The position numbers and the translations under genes are program-made. From Enterobacteriaceae bacterium RIT691 (lineage in GTDB: Bacteria; Pseudomonadota; Gammaproteobacteria; Enterobacterales; Enterobacteriaceae): a DNA stretch of 64,000 bases. The DNA is taken from assembly GCA_009668205.1 (NCBI GenBank), contig WJYM01000002.1, positions 248,001 to 312,000 on the forward strand, written 5' to 3'. The notes under the pieces are model-generated. The model had not been told where the DNA came from. It was given only the letters and a program-made list of their open reading frames with translations, and searched no databases. Below, one piece after another: positions 1 through 10,218 of the stretch; within the stretch, counting starts at the first letter, position 1; the number at the start of each line of letters is the position of its first letter.

Positions 1-223
1 CGTCATACAGTGGCCCCTGGATAACGTGCTTGCCGTCTTCCGTCACGTACAGCACGCCGCCATTGGTCATCACGGTTTTCATTCCAGCCACTGGCGCAGG
101 CTGAATCTTAATGCTCTGTACACCCAGCTTGGCCAGAGACTGTTGAATGGCGGCGTCATCAGCCTGAGCGGTGCCAGACAGCACTGCGGCCAACAAAGAG
201 AACATCACTAAACCTTTTTTCAT
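1..223 (-). CDS. dsbC: DsbC, periplasmic disulfide isomerase (N-terminal part only)
   Basis: Partial gene that runs off the left edge of the window; about 74 N-terminal codons are visible. The protein starts MKKGLVMFSLLAAVLSG and continues into an alanine/glutamine stretch, a typical Sec signal peptide with a cut before DDAAIQ. The following residues match the dimerisation domain of DsbC, which rearranges wrong disulfides in periplasmic proteins and is kept reduced by DsbD. The catalytic CxxC lies outside the window. It is downstream of xerD on the same strand with a 27-nt gap, as in E. coli, and an AGGTAAGG Shine-Dalgarno (SD) sequence precedes the ATG. Confidence 0.93.
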   Translation of the reverse strand, partial: MKKGLVMFSLLAAVLSGTAQADDAAIQQSLAKLGVQSIKIQPAPVAGMKTVMTNGGVLYVTEDGKHVIQGPLYD

Positions 224-250
224 AACCTTACCTGTTTGTTGCATGGCAGC

Positions 251-1147
251 TCACGCTCGTGGGTGATGCTGTTGATGAAGTTGGCGCAGACGCTCAGTGG
301 CGACATGCGTATAAATTTGTGTGGTCGAAAGGTCGCTGTGCCCCAGAAGCATTTGCACCACGCGCAAATCTGCGCCGTGATTCAGCAGGTGCGTGGCAAA
401 AGCATGCCGCAACACATGGGGAGACAGCTTTTCGCTATCAATGCCCGCCAGCACCGCATAGTGTTTAATGCGATGCCAAAACGTCTGACGCGTCATCTGC
501 TGCGCTCTTTGACTTGGAAACAGCACATCGATAGACACCCCGTTTAGCAGCCAGGGGCGACCGTGTTCGAGATAATTCTCCAGCCAGTAAACCGCCTCTT
601 CGCCCAACGGCACCAGGCGCTCTTTATTCCCCTTACCAATCACCCGCACAACGCCCTGACGCAGGCTGATATCACTCATGCTCAGCCCCACCAGCTCCGT
701 CACGCGCAGTCCGGTCGCGTACAGCACCTCAAGCATGGCTTTATCACGCAGTTCCAGTGGATTATCCACCAAAGGCGTCTGAAGCAGACGATCAACTTGT
801 GCTTCACTGAGGTCTTTCGGTAAGCGCTGCGGCAATTTTGGTGAGGCCAGCGACGCGCTGGGGTCGTCCGCTCGCAACTTTTCGCGGTACAGATGCTGGA
901 AAAACCGGCGCATCGCACTGAGCAAACGCGCGGTGCTGGTGGCTTTGTATCCGCCTTCTACTCGCTCTGCCAGCAGCTGTTGCAGATCGCTGCTCTGCAC
1001 CGTCCCGATGTCCAGATCGTGCTTACTCAGCCACTCGATGAACATGGTCAGATCGCGACGATAGGCGCTGAGGGTATTCTCAGCGAGATTTTTCTCGAGC
1101 CATAGTGCATCAAGAAACTGTTCGATTTGTGCGAGATCCTTGTCCAC
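251..1147 (-). CDS. xerD: XerD site-specific tyrosine recombinase
   Basis: Acts with XerC at the dif site to resolve chromosome dimers at cell division, under FtsK control. I chose the GTG start at 1147 because AGGAGA lies at the right distance before it and the product is then 298 aa, the normal XerD length; an in-frame ATG 30 nt upstream lacks this support. N-terminal SAM-like DNA-binding domain (about 1-100), then the catalytic domain. The tyrosine recombinase residues are all present: Arg in TGLRVTELVG, Lys in GKGNKERLV, His and Arg in SPHVLRHAFATH, His in LLGHSDLS and the nucleophile Tyr in TTQIYTH. Followed by dsbC, divergent from fldB. Confidence 0.97.
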   Translation of the reverse strand: MDKDLAQIEQFLDALWLEKNLAENTLSAYRRDLTMFIEWLSKHDLDIGTVQSSDLQQLLAERVEGGYKATSTARLLSAMRRFFQHLYREKLRADDPSASLASPKLPQRLPKDLSEAQVDRLLQTPLVDNPLELRDKAMLEVLYATGLRVTELVGLSMSDISLRQGVVRVIGKGNKERLVPLGEEAVYWLENYLEHGRPWLLNGVSIDVLFPSQRAQQMTRQTFWHRIKHYAVLAGIDSEKLSPHVLRHAFATHLLNHGADLRVVQMLLGHSDLSTTQIYTHVATERLRQLHQQHHPRA

Positions 1148-1245
1148 ATTTTCTCCTGGCGTCGGCAGTCCGGTCATTATGCCTTAAGGCAACACCTTTC
1201 TGATACACTAGCGCAAAGTCATAGTCTGCACTGAGAGTTTTTGCG

Positions 1246-1767
1246 ATGAAAATTGGCCTGTTTTATGGTTCCAGCACCTGTTACACCGAAATGGCTGCGG
1301 AGAAAATCCGCGACATTATTGGCGCGGAGTTGGTCACTCTTCACAACCTGAAAGACGATGCCCCGAATCTGATGGAACAGTACGACGTGCTGATCCTCGG
1401 CATTCCCACCTGGGATTTTGGTGAAATACAGGAAGACTGGGAAGCTATCTGGCAACAGTTGGATACCCTGAAGCTTGAAGGGAAAATCATTGCGCTCTAC
1501 GGCATGGGCGACCAACTGGGCTACGGCGAATGGTTCCTCGACGCACTGGGCATGTTACACGACAAGCTGGCCAGCAAAGCGGTGAAATTCATTGGCTATT
1601 GGCCAACCGAGGGCTACGAATTTACCAGCCCGAAACCGGTGATTGCCGACGGCGAGCTGTTTGTTGGCCTCGCACTGGATGAAACCAACCAGTACGATTT
1701 AAGCGATGAACGCCTGCAAACCTGGTGCGAACAAATCCTCGGAGAAATGGCCGAGCACTTCTCCTGA
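1246..1767 (+). CDS. fldB: Flavodoxin 2
   Basis: Small FMN electron carrier of the long-chain flavodoxin class, 173 aa, the usual FldB length. The FMN phosphate loop is at residues 7-15 ([10 protein letters not shown]), followed by the flavin-stacking segments IPTWDFGE and [13 protein letters not shown]. In E. coli the gene belongs to the SoxRS oxidative stress response; no SoxS box was sought here. Divergent from xerD, and convergent with cptA with only 9 nt between the stop codons. Confidence 0.96.
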   Translation: MKIGLFYGSSTCYTEMAAEKIRDIIGAELVTLHNLKDDAPNLMEQYDVLILGIPTWDFGEIQEDWEAIWQQLDTLKLEGKIIALYGMGDQLGYGEWFLDALGMLHDKLASKAVKFIGYWPTEGYEFTSPKPVIADGELFVGLALDETNQYDLSDERLQTWCEQILGEMAEHFS

Positions 1768-1776
1768 TTCCTCGCG

Positions 1777-2187
1777 TTACTGTTGCGCTGGCTGTTGCAA
1801 AATCGTCCGGCGCAAATCTCGCCACTCTCTGGTTTCCATGCTGTCTGCCGCCAGCCACAAATGGATTCGCTTACGCCCATCGATTCGGCGTAAACGCAGC
1901 ATCATGCCGCTGTTCATGACCCACGGCGTCCCCAGCAGCTCCCACTCCTGATTCTGCCAGCGCAGATGGGAATCCATCAGCAGTTTTATTTCCCCCTGCG
2001 CCGCGTTGATACGCCGCTGGCTGCGGACGCAATCAAACACCACCAACGACAGTAGCAGAAGCCAAAGCGGGGTATAGCTCAGTGGCCAGGGCATCAGCAG
2101 GATGACCGCCGCCACAACCCCGTGGAGCAGTAAAGAGACCCACTGCGAGCGCCATGAGACGCGTAGATCAGATTGCCACAGGACCAC
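1777..2187 (-). CDS. ygfX: CptA/YgfX inner membrane protein
   Basis: 136-aa protein with two adjacent hydrophobic helices near the N-terminus ([17 protein letters not shown], then [11 protein letters not shown]) and a basic, hydrophilic C-terminal half. The GTG at 2187 gives [13 protein letters not shown], matching the start of E. coli YgfX (135 aa). It overlaps the end of sdhE by 20 nt, so the two are translationally linked. The family was first described as the toxin half of a toxin-antitoxin pair affecting MreB/FtsZ with SdhE as antitoxin; SdhE is now known as a succinate dehydrogenase flavinylation factor, so a membrane partner role in flavoprotein assembly is also possible. Confidence 0.9.
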   Translation of the reverse strand: MVLWQSDLRVSWRSQWVSLLLHGVVAAVILLMPWPLSYTPLWLLLLSLVVFDCVRSQRRINAAQGEIKLLMDSHLRWQNQEWELLGTPWVMNSGMMLRLRRIDGRKRIHLWLAADSMETREWRDLRRTILQQPAQQ

Positions 2188-2434
2188 GTTCCCGATTCCG
2201 TGTCTGAATAAGTTGAACCATGCGTTGCAGCTCGGCGTCCGCTGGCTTGCCATGATTCATCAGCCAGTTAAAAAGGTCAGGATCGTCACACTCGAGCAGA
2301 CGAATAAAGAGCGCTTTGTCGCCATCGCTCAGCTTATCGTACTCATACTCGAAAAACGGCATGATGGAGATGTCGAGTTCACGCATTCCGCGACGGCATG
2401 CCCAGTGGATTCGGGCCTTATTATGAATGTCCAT
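2168..2434 (-). CDS. sdhE: SdhE FAD assembly factor
   Basis: 88-aa, all-helical protein that promotes covalent attachment of FAD to the flavoprotein subunits SdhA and FrdA. The signature RGxxE is present at residues 15-19 (RGMRE), the surface that contacts the flavoprotein; the acidic segment [11 protein letters not shown] follows. Length matches E. coli SdhE (YgfY). First gene of a two-gene unit with ygfX, and divergent from ygfZ across a 246-nt gap. Confidence 0.96.
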   Translation of the reverse strand: MDIHNKARIHWACRRGMRELDISIMPFFEYEYDKLSDGDKALFIRLLECDDPDLFNWLMNHGKPADAELQRMVQLIQTRNRERGPVAI

Positions 2435-2680
2435 GTTGTCTTTCCTGAATGATGATACAACGTAGTTTAACGCGAATTTTTCACTTACTTTACAGGAATA
2501 TTGTTAACTGCGGTGCATGTCGGGATAAAACCTTATTTTATGCAAGGCATTACATTATTTTCCGCAGTCGCTCGTAAAACAGAATAATGGCACAAATGAG
2601 CCCCGGAAAGCGCTTGCAATGCGCTATAGCTCTTTTACCATTAGTCATTAACATTGCGTTAAGCTATTCAGGACATGATC

Positions 2681-3664
2681 ATGGCTTTTACACCTTTTCC
2701 TCCGCGCCAGCCCGCTGCATCAGCAAGACTCCCTTTAACGCTGATGACGCTGGATGACTGGGCTCTGGCAACCATTACCGGTAAAGACAGCGAATCCTAT
2801 CTGCAGGGTCAGGTCACGGCGGATGTCGCGCAATTAACAGAACACCAACACCTGCTGGCCGCACACTGTGACGCCAAGGGCAAAATGTGGAGCACGCTGC
2901 GCGTGTTCCGTGAAGCAGAAGGATTCGGCTGGATTGAACGCCGTAGCCTTCGTGATGCGCAGCTGGCAGAGCTGAAAAAATACGCGGTTTTCTCCAAAGT
3001 CACGATTGCCGCAGATGACACTCGCGTCCTGCTGGGTGTCGCCGGTTTTCAGGCTCGCGCCGCGCTGGCCAATCTGTTCACCACCCTGCCGGACAGCGAC
3101 ACGCAGGTGGTTCGCGAAGATGACAGCACGCTGCTGTGGCTTGAGCATCCTGCTGAACGTTTCCTGCTGATTGTCAGCGAAGAAACCGCCCATCGAATCA
3201 CCGATGCGCTGAAAAGTGAAGCCACGTTGAACAACAGCCAACAGTGGCTGGCGCTGAATATCGAAGCAGGCATGCCGGTTATCGATACCGTCAACAGTGC
3301 GCAGTTTATTCCCCAGGCTACCAACCTGCAGGCGCTGGGCGGGATCAGCTTTAAAAAAGGCTGCTACACCGGACAGGAAATGGTCGCCCGGGCGAAATTC
3401 CGCGGTGCCAACAAGCGTGCCCTCTGGTCTTTGGCAGGCAGCGCCAGCCGTATCCCTGAAGCAGGGGAAGATGTGGAAATGCAGATGGGTGACAACTGGC
3501 GCCGTACGGGCACAGTGCTGGCAGCCGTAATGCTGGACGATGGTCGTGTGCTGGTGCAGATTGTGATGAACAATGACATGGAACCCGACAGCCTGTTCCG
3601 CGTGCGTGATGACGCAGGGTCTTTGCGTATCGAACCGCTGCCCTACTCACTTGAAGAAGCCTGA
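2681..3664 (+). CDS. ygfZ: YgfZ, folate-binding iron-sulfur cluster assembly protein
   Basis: 327-aa relative of the glycine cleavage T protein. It binds tetrahydrofolate and supports repair or assembly of certain Fe-S enzymes, such as MiaB. The family signature KGCYTGQE, with its conserved cysteine, is at about residues 226-233. I preferred the ATG at 2681 over 2675 because the AGGA at 2669-2672 is then properly spaced and the start [11 protein letters not shown] matches the E. coli protein. Divergent from sdhE. A GC-rich hairpin follows the stop. Confidence 0.95.
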   Translation: MAFTPFPPRQPAASARLPLTLMTLDDWALATITGKDSESYLQGQVTADVAQLTEHQHLLAAHCDAKGKMWSTLRVFREAEGFGWIERRSLRDAQLAELKKYAVFSKVTIAADDTRVLLGVAGFQARAALANLFTTLPDSDTQVVREDDSTLLWLEHPAERFLLIVSEETAHRITDALKSEATLNNSQQWLALNIEAGMPVIDTVNSAQFIPQATNLQALGGISFKKGCYTGQEMVARAKFRGANKRALWSLAGSASRIPEAGEDVEMQMGDNWRRTGTVLAAVMLDDGRVLVQIVMNNDMEPDSLFRVRDDAGSLRIEPLPYSLEEA

Positions 3665-3673
3665 TAACGCCAT

Positions 3674-3697
3674 CGCCCGGTCAAGGACGCCGGGCGA
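3674..3697. repeat. GC-rich hairpin after ygfZ
   Basis: An inverted repeat CGCCCGG / CCGGGCG with a short loop lies 10 nt after the ygfZ stop. No clear T-run follows, so it looks more like a REP-type palindrome or an mRNA-stabilising hairpin than a proper intrinsic terminator. Confidence 0.5.
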
Positions 3698-3732
3698 CAG
3701 CAATTTTATACAACGCATCGTTGGGGGATCTC

Positions 3733-4557
3733 GTGACCTTGAAAATCAAAGAGCAGACCCACTTCCACCGCATTGATGCATTAGGTGGAATCGACATGCT
3801 TCAGGCCAGCTACTACAAACAGCGCTTTGCCCGTCACGTGCATGAAACGTTCTGTATTGGCGTTATCGAGCAAGGTGCACAGCGCTTCTACCGCTCCGGG
3901 GCTGAACATGTGGCACCGCGTGGTGACATCATCATCGTTAATGCGGACGACGTGCATACCGGCAGTTCGGAACTGGAGCACGGCTGGGCGTATCGCGCCA
4001 TTTATCCTCATCCGGATCTGCTCAACGGCATTCTGCGCCAGCAGCCCGACGGCAAAGCGTTTATTCCCTGGTTTCCCGATGCCGTTATTCACGATCCAGG
4101 ACTGGCTGAGCAGCTGCTGCTCACTTTCGACATGCTTGATAAAAAAGGCAATAACCTGCTGAAAGAGACGCTGTTGCTCTCTTCACTGACCCTGCTCAGC
4201 ATGCGCTACAGCCGCACCCGCAAACCCCCGGCAGAGTTACCCGTCGCCACTCAGCGGATTTTACGCGCCAAAGAGCTCATCGACAGCTGTCCGGTAGAAA
4301 ATCATACCCTGACCCAGTTGGCAGAACTGGCAGGCTTGAGCCACTGGCATTTCCTGCGGCAGTTCACGTCATTAACGGGGATGACCCCACACGCCTATCT
4401 GATCCAGGCCCGGCTGCGCAAAGCCCGCCAGTTGTTACGCCAGGGCGTCACCATCCTGGAGACCTCCATCCTCTGTGGTTTTACCGATCAAAGCCATTTC
4501 CATCGCCACTTCAAAAACTCGCTCGGATTGACGCCAGGCGAATTCCTCAAAGCCTGA
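3733..4557 (+). CDS. AraC-family transcriptional regulator
   Basis: About 274 aa. The N-terminal half is a cupin-like sensing domain (HVHETFCIGVIEQG, later RGDIIIVNADDVHTG); the C-terminal 100 residues hold two helix-turn-helix motifs (LTQLAELAGLSHWHFLRQF and the signature segment ILETSILCGFTDQSHFHRHFK). A GTG at 3733, preceded by GGGGGA, is the best start; a TTG at 3721 is in frame but has no SD. It sits between ygfZ and an AzlC/AzlD exporter pair that reads in the same direction 87 nt downstream, so it probably controls that exporter. Effector unknown. E. coli K-12 lacks these genes here. Confidence 0.88.
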   Translation: MTLKIKEQTHFHRIDALGGIDMLQASYYKQRFARHVHETFCIGVIEQGAQRFYRSGAEHVAPRGDIIIVNADDVHTGSSELEHGWAYRAIYPHPDLLNGILRQQPDGKAFIPWFPDAVIHDPGLAEQLLLTFDMLDKKGNNLLKETLLLSSLTLLSMRYSRTRKPPAELPVATQRILRAKELIDSCPVENHTLTQLAELAGLSHWHFLRQFTSLTGMTPHAYLIQARLRKARQLLRQGVTILETSILCGFTDQSHFHRHFKNSLGLTPGEFLKA

Positions 4558-4644
4558 GTCCCCTGCTGAGCAATAACGTTCAATACAGCTCTGCCCACTT
4601 TCTATAACGTAAACGGCATATCCAAAAGCCAGTTGACGTATTTT

Positions 4645-5364
4645 ATGACCGAATCCAGCTCCTGTACTGAACTTACTCGTTCACCCCGCTCCTCGTTTCT
4701 GCGCGGCGCGCTTGAAATGCTGCCGCTCTGCGTGTCGGTGATCCCTTGGGGCATCCTTGCCGGATCCATGGCTATTCAGGCTGGCCTGACCTTCTGGCAG
4801 AGCGTGGGGATGTCGGCGATTGTTTTTGCCGGCGCAGCCCAGCTGGTCACCCTTGGGCTCACAATGACTGGCGCGAGCGTAATGACGATTGTGGTGTCGG
4901 TGTTTTTTATTACCTCGCAGCATTTTATTTATGGCTTAACGCTGCGGGAGTTTGTTTCCTGCCTGAAAGCCAAATTACGCCTGCCGATTGGCTTTTTATT
5001 AACGGATGAACTGTTCGCCCTGAGTGAAACCAAAGACAAGCGCAGCGACTTAACACCGGGGTATATGCTCGGTGCCGGGCTGACCTTTTATCTGTCGTGG
5101 AATATTTTTAGCCTGATGGGGATCGTGATGGCCTCTTCAGTGCCGGATCTCGATAAATATCATCTCGATTATTCCATCGTCGCCACGTTTATTACCCTCG
5201 TGGTGCCGATGATCAAGAAGATAAGCACTTTGGCTGGCGTGGCGATTTCCCTCGTGCTCTCAATGATACTGAGCTACTACCGGGTTGAAGGTGCCATTGT
5301 GCTGGCAGGTCTAATAGCGATGTTTTCTTCCGTGGCCATCGCAGGAATAATTAAGGAGAAATAA
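4645..5364 (+). CDS. AzlC-family amino-acid exporter large subunit
   Basis: 239-aa membrane protein with several hydrophobic helices (for example LRGALEMLPLCVSVIPWGILAG and FAGAAQLVTLGL). The latter matches the AzlC/YgaZ motif for branched-chain amino-acid export. A short hydrophilic N-terminus precedes the first helix. The ATG at 4645 is chosen over an in-frame TTG at 4633, although its SD is weak. The stop codon is directly followed by the ATG of the AzlD partner, whose SD (AAGGAGA) lies inside this gene. Substrate is inferred from the family only; valine, azaleucine or a related compound is likely. Confidence 0.88.
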   Translation: MTESSSCTELTRSPRSSFLRGALEMLPLCVSVIPWGILAGSMAIQAGLTFWQSVGMSAIVFAGAAQLVTLGLTMTGASVMTIVVSVFFITSQHFIYGLTLREFVSCLKAKLRLPIGFLLTDELFALSETKDKRSDLTPGYMLGAGLTFYLSWNIFSLMGIVMASSVPDLDKYHLDYSIVATFITLVVPMIKKISTLAGVAISLVLSMILSYYRVEGAIVLAGLIAMFSSVAIAGIIKEK

Positions 5365-5679
5365 ATGAGTTGGATCCTGATCCTGACCCTGGCGGCCATC
5401 GTCTTTTTTAACCGCTATGTATTTCTTGAGCCCAATGTACCGTTGAAGATCCCAGGCATCATCAATAAAGCGTTGAAGTATTCCGCCCCCTGTCTGCTGA
5501 CAGCCATTTGCGGACCGATAATATTGATGGATCACGGTGTGGTCCGTGAATTCCCGATGAACCCTTATTTTTTAGGGGCCGTAGTCAGTGTCATTATTGC
5601 CCTGTTGATCCGCAATATTGTCAGCGCCGTCCTTTTAAGTCTGGGGGTGTTTTACCTTATTAACCATTTTATGGGGTAA
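5365..5679 (+). CDS. AzlD-family exporter small subunit
   Basis: 104 aa with about four hydrophobic segments, the usual size of AzlD/YgaH subunits that pair with an AzlC protein to form an amino-acid exporter. It begins immediately after the azlC-like stop with a strong overlapping SD, so the two are translationally coupled. Convergent with trhA. Confidence 0.87.
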   Translation: MSWILILTLAAIVFFNRYVFLEPNVPLKIPGIINKALKYSAPCLLTAICGPIILMDHGVVREFPMNPYFLGAVVSVIIALLIRNIVSAVLLSLGVFYLINHFMG

Positions 5680-5854
5680 GCCTGACGCGTACCGATATCA
5701 CCCACTGTCTCTTTTTTTGTGCCCATGAGTGCCTGAGGTCTGATGACTGATGGCACTAGCCCCTGGTGTTACTTAGGGTCATTGCCCGCCTGATCGTCAG
5801 AATTATACCACTGGCGACCAGGTTTTTTTTCGCCCTCACTTTCCCATTAACGCG
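5680..5854. other. Convergent gap with strong inverted repeats
   Basis: 175-nt gap between azlD-like and trhA. It contains nested inverted repeats: AGTGCC / GGCACT around 5727-5757, and a second pair CCCCTGG / CTTAGGG around 5760-5778. On the minus strand an extended -10 box (TGG followed by TATAAT, 5802-5810) would read through these hairpins. No open reading frame of note. Confidence 0.4.
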
Positions 5855-6550
<696 letters not shown>

Positions 6551-6676
6551 TCACTAGCCTAACTGAGAATGATTCCAGTGAACACATGTTCGCTAAAATA
6601 AAAAATGAATTTTTTACAACCCGTTATAAACCAATATATTACAGGAAATTTTCACCGCACAGATGTTTCTTAAAAA

Positions 6677-6988
6677 TCACAAGCACTGAAACTCAATCAC
6701 GTAAAACTGCTGTTGATCCGGATAGATCTCTTTGATGACAGATTTGAGCTCATCGAGGGTCATATTTTCCTGCTGGGCATGGACGTCCGTCAGAGTATCC
6801 AGGGTTATCGTTGAGGTTGCTGTGACCTTCAGGGTGCAAAAATAGCCGTCGTCTTCATAACGCCCGACGCGCAGAACATCGCCTGTTTTAAAGTGCGATT
6901 CACTGGCATCACGGATCGTGATGGTTTTACGCCCGGCCAGAATGTCTTCCTGAAAGCGTTGAAAAAAAGTGATGTCGTTCGGGGCCAT
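6677..6988 (-). CDS. yqfB: YqfB, N4-acetylcytidine amidohydrolase
   Basis: 103-aa ASCH-domain protein that hydrolyses N4-acetylcytidine to cytidine and acetate. The residues proposed for catalysis, Lys21, Thr24 and Glu74, are all present at exactly these positions. Length is identical to E. coli YqfB. Divergent from the RpiR-family regulator, with 44 nt between the starts. Confidence 0.95.
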   Translation of the reverse strand: MAPNDITFFQRFQEDILAGRKTITIRDASESHFKTGDVLRVGRYEDDGYFCTLKVTATSTITLDTLTDVHAQQENMTLDELKSVIKEIYPDQQQFYVIEFQCL

Positions 6989-7032
6989 GGTATGATTCCT
7001 GTATTGAAATTGCTTTGTGAGTACCAGCCAAC

Positions 7033-7767
7033 GTGAGCCTATTCTCCCACGCCGTCATTGCTAGTCTTAACAATCTTGAGATGATGGTCTACCAGTATGT
7101 GATTAAAAATCGCGACAAAGTCATGTACATGACTATCCGTGAGCTGGCGGAGTCCGTGGGCGTTTCCACCACGACGGTGCTGCGATTTTGCCGCAAACTG
7201 AACTGCGAAGGCTACTCCGAATTCCGGGTGCGTTTTAAGCTGTATCTGGAACAAAACGAACCTCAGCAAAGTCATTTTGGCGCCAGCGAAATAATCAGTT
7301 TTTTCAAAAGCGTGAATAACGAAGAATTTGATAAACTTGCCGACGAGGCCGTCGATATTATTCTTGCCTCTGAACGTATTATTTTTGTTGGCGCAGGGAC
7401 CTCGGGCGCATTAGCTAAATATGGCGCACGCTTCTTTTCTAACGTTGGGAAATTTAGCAATCATATTGATGACCCTTATTTCCCTGTCACCAATGACATG
7501 GCCAAAAATGCGCTGGCGATTGTCCTTTCGGTGTCAGGTGAAACCGAAGAGATTTTACGCTTCGCCGGGCAATTCAGCCTGCACCACTGTAAAGTTCTCT
7601 CCATTACCAGCCATGAGCACTCGCGGTTGGCTAAACTGGCCGATTTTAATCTCTCCTGGCATATCTCCCAGACGCGCATTGGCGGCGTTTATGATATTAC
7701 CACGCAAATTCCTGTTATTTATATTCTGGAAACGCTCGGTCGCAAACTGGCGAAAAGATTAGCGTAA
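7033..7767 (+). CDS. RpiR/MurR-family transcriptional regulator
   Basis: 244 aa. N-terminal RpiR-type helix-turn-helix (about 1-77, with [20 protein letters not shown]) and a C-terminal SIS sugar-phosphate-binding domain (about 105-240, with [16 protein letters not shown]). The GTG at 7033 keeps the full first helix of the family; its SD is weak. It lies just upstream of bglA in the same direction, so a phosphorylated beta-glucoside or glucose-6-phosphate is the likely ligand and bglA the likely target. A perfect inverted repeat in the gap to bglA is a candidate operator. Confidence 0.9.
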   Translation: MSLFSHAVIASLNNLEMMVYQYVIKNRDKVMYMTIRELAESVGVSTTTVLRFCRKLNCEGYSEFRVRFKLYLEQNEPQQSHFGASEIISFFKSVNNEEFDKLADEAVDIILASERIIFVGAGTSGALAKYGARFFSNVGKFSNHIDDPYFPVTNDMAKNALAIVLSVSGETEEILRFAGQFSLHHCKVLSITSHEHSRLAKLADFNLSWHISQTRIGGVYDITTQIPVIYILETLGRKLAKRLA

Positions 7768-7791
7768 AAAAAACACCCTGTTTTTCGCATG

Positions 7792-7821
7792 TAACAAATC
7801 ACGTTCATGGCATATTTGTTA
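7792..7821. promoter_or_regulatory. Inverted repeat upstream of bglA, candidate RpiR operator
   Basis: TAACAAAT (7792-7799) and its exact reverse complement ATTTGTTA (7814-7821) are separated by 14 nt, about 70 nt before the bglA start. The spacing between half-site centres is two helical turns, as expected for a dimeric regulator. Assignment to the neighbouring RpiR protein is inference. Confidence 0.45.
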
Positions 7822-7862
7822 TATCGTGACATTTATATCCCCTTTGTTAGACTCAATCGTAA

Positions 7863-9323
<1,461 letters not shown>

Positions 9324-9330
9324 ACATCGT

Positions 9331-9398
9331 GCCGGGCGGCGCTACGCTTGCACCGGCCTACGATTTTGTAGGCCCGGTAAGCGCAGCGCCGCCCGGCG
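9331..9398. repeat. REP/BIME-type inverted pair between bglA and ygfF
   Basis: Two facing GC-rich palindromic units, GCCGGGCGGCGC and GCGCCGCCCGGC, are separated by CGGCCTACGATTTTGTAGG. This is the standard enterobacterial REP layout. It lies between convergent genes, where it can stabilise both mRNA 3' ends. Confidence 0.85.
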
Positions 9399-9400
9399 TT

Positions 9401-10144
9401 TTATTTCCCGCCAGCCAGTTCGAGGAAGCTCCCGGTAACGTAAGAGGCTTTCTCGCTCAGCAACCACACAATCGCCTGCGCGACTTCTTCCGGTTGCCCA
9501 CCGCGCTGCATCGGCAGCATCGATTTCACGCGATCGACCCGCCCGGGTTCGCCACCCGAGGCATGCATCTCGGTATAAATCAGCCCGGGGCGCACGCAGT
9601 TGACACGAATGCCCTGTGCCGCCACTTCAAGCGCCAGCCCTGTCGTCAGCGTATCCACGGCACCTTTTGAGGCAGCATAATCAACGTATTCGAACGGCGA
9701 GCCCAACCGCGATGCCGCTGAGGAAACGTTAACTATCGCCCCGCCCTTTCCGCCATGCTTATGCGACATCCGCTTGACGGCTTCGCGACAGCACAGGAAA
9801 TAGCCCGTTACGTTGGTCGCGAGGACGTGATTGATGCGTTCGGCGGTGAGGTTTTCGATGGTGCTTTGCTGGAACAGGATCCCGGCATTGTTCACCAGCG
9901 CGACGAACGGCTCGCCTTCGCGATCCAGCGCCTCAAACATCGCCATGACCTGCGTTTCATCGCTGATATCGGCCCGCACGGCAAAGGCTTTGCCGCCGCT
10001 TTCAACAATCTCGTTCACCACCTGCGTGGCCGCCTTGATGTTGTGGTGAAAATTCACCGCGACGGTATACCCTTCCTGCGCCAGCTGCAACGCCGTCGCC
10101 CTGCCAATTCCCCGGCTCGCGCCGGTGACCAATGCAATAGCCAT
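9401..10144 (-). CDS. ygfF: YgfF, short-chain dehydrogenase/reductase
   Basis: 247-aa classical SDR oxidoreductase. Cofactor motif GASRGIG at residues 7-13, structural NNAG near residue 88, catalytic Ser in NVSSAASR and the YAASK active site near residue 160. Closest to E. coli YgfF, whose substrate is unknown; the sugar-dehydrogenase-like annotation rests on family similarity only. Located between bglA and gcvP as in E. coli, with REP elements on both sides. Confidence 0.93.
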   Translation of the reverse strand: MAIALVTGASRGIGRATALQLAQEGYTVAVNFHHNIKAATQVVNEIVESGGKAFAVRADISDETQVMAMFEALDREGEPFVALVNNAGILFQQSTIENLTAERINHVLATNVTGYFLCCREAVKRMSHKHGGKGGAIVNVSSAASRLGSPFEYVDYAASKGAVDTLTTGLALEVAAQGIRVNCVRPGLIYTEMHASGGEPGRVDRVKSMLPMQRGGQPEEVAQAIVWLLSEKASYVTGSFLELAGGK

Positions 10145-10170
10145 AAACCATCTCCCCAGAAATAAAAAAA

Positions 10171-10201
10171 GCCGGGTGGCGCTAACGCTTACCCGGCCTA
10201 C
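10171..10201. repeat. Single REP element between ygfF and gcvP
   Basis: GCCGGGTGGCGCT and AACGCTTACCCGGC form an imperfect palindrome ending in CTACG, typical of REP units. It lies directly after gcvP and before ygfF. Confidence 0.8.
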
Positions 10202-10218
10202 GTTGCAACGATTAAGTA

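Noticed and set aside
1777..2434. cptA/sdhE as a toxin-antitoxin module
   Set aside because: The old name suggests it, but the SdhE part has the RGxxE flavinylation motif and a clear housekeeping role. I annotate the pair by that function and mention the toxin claim only as history.
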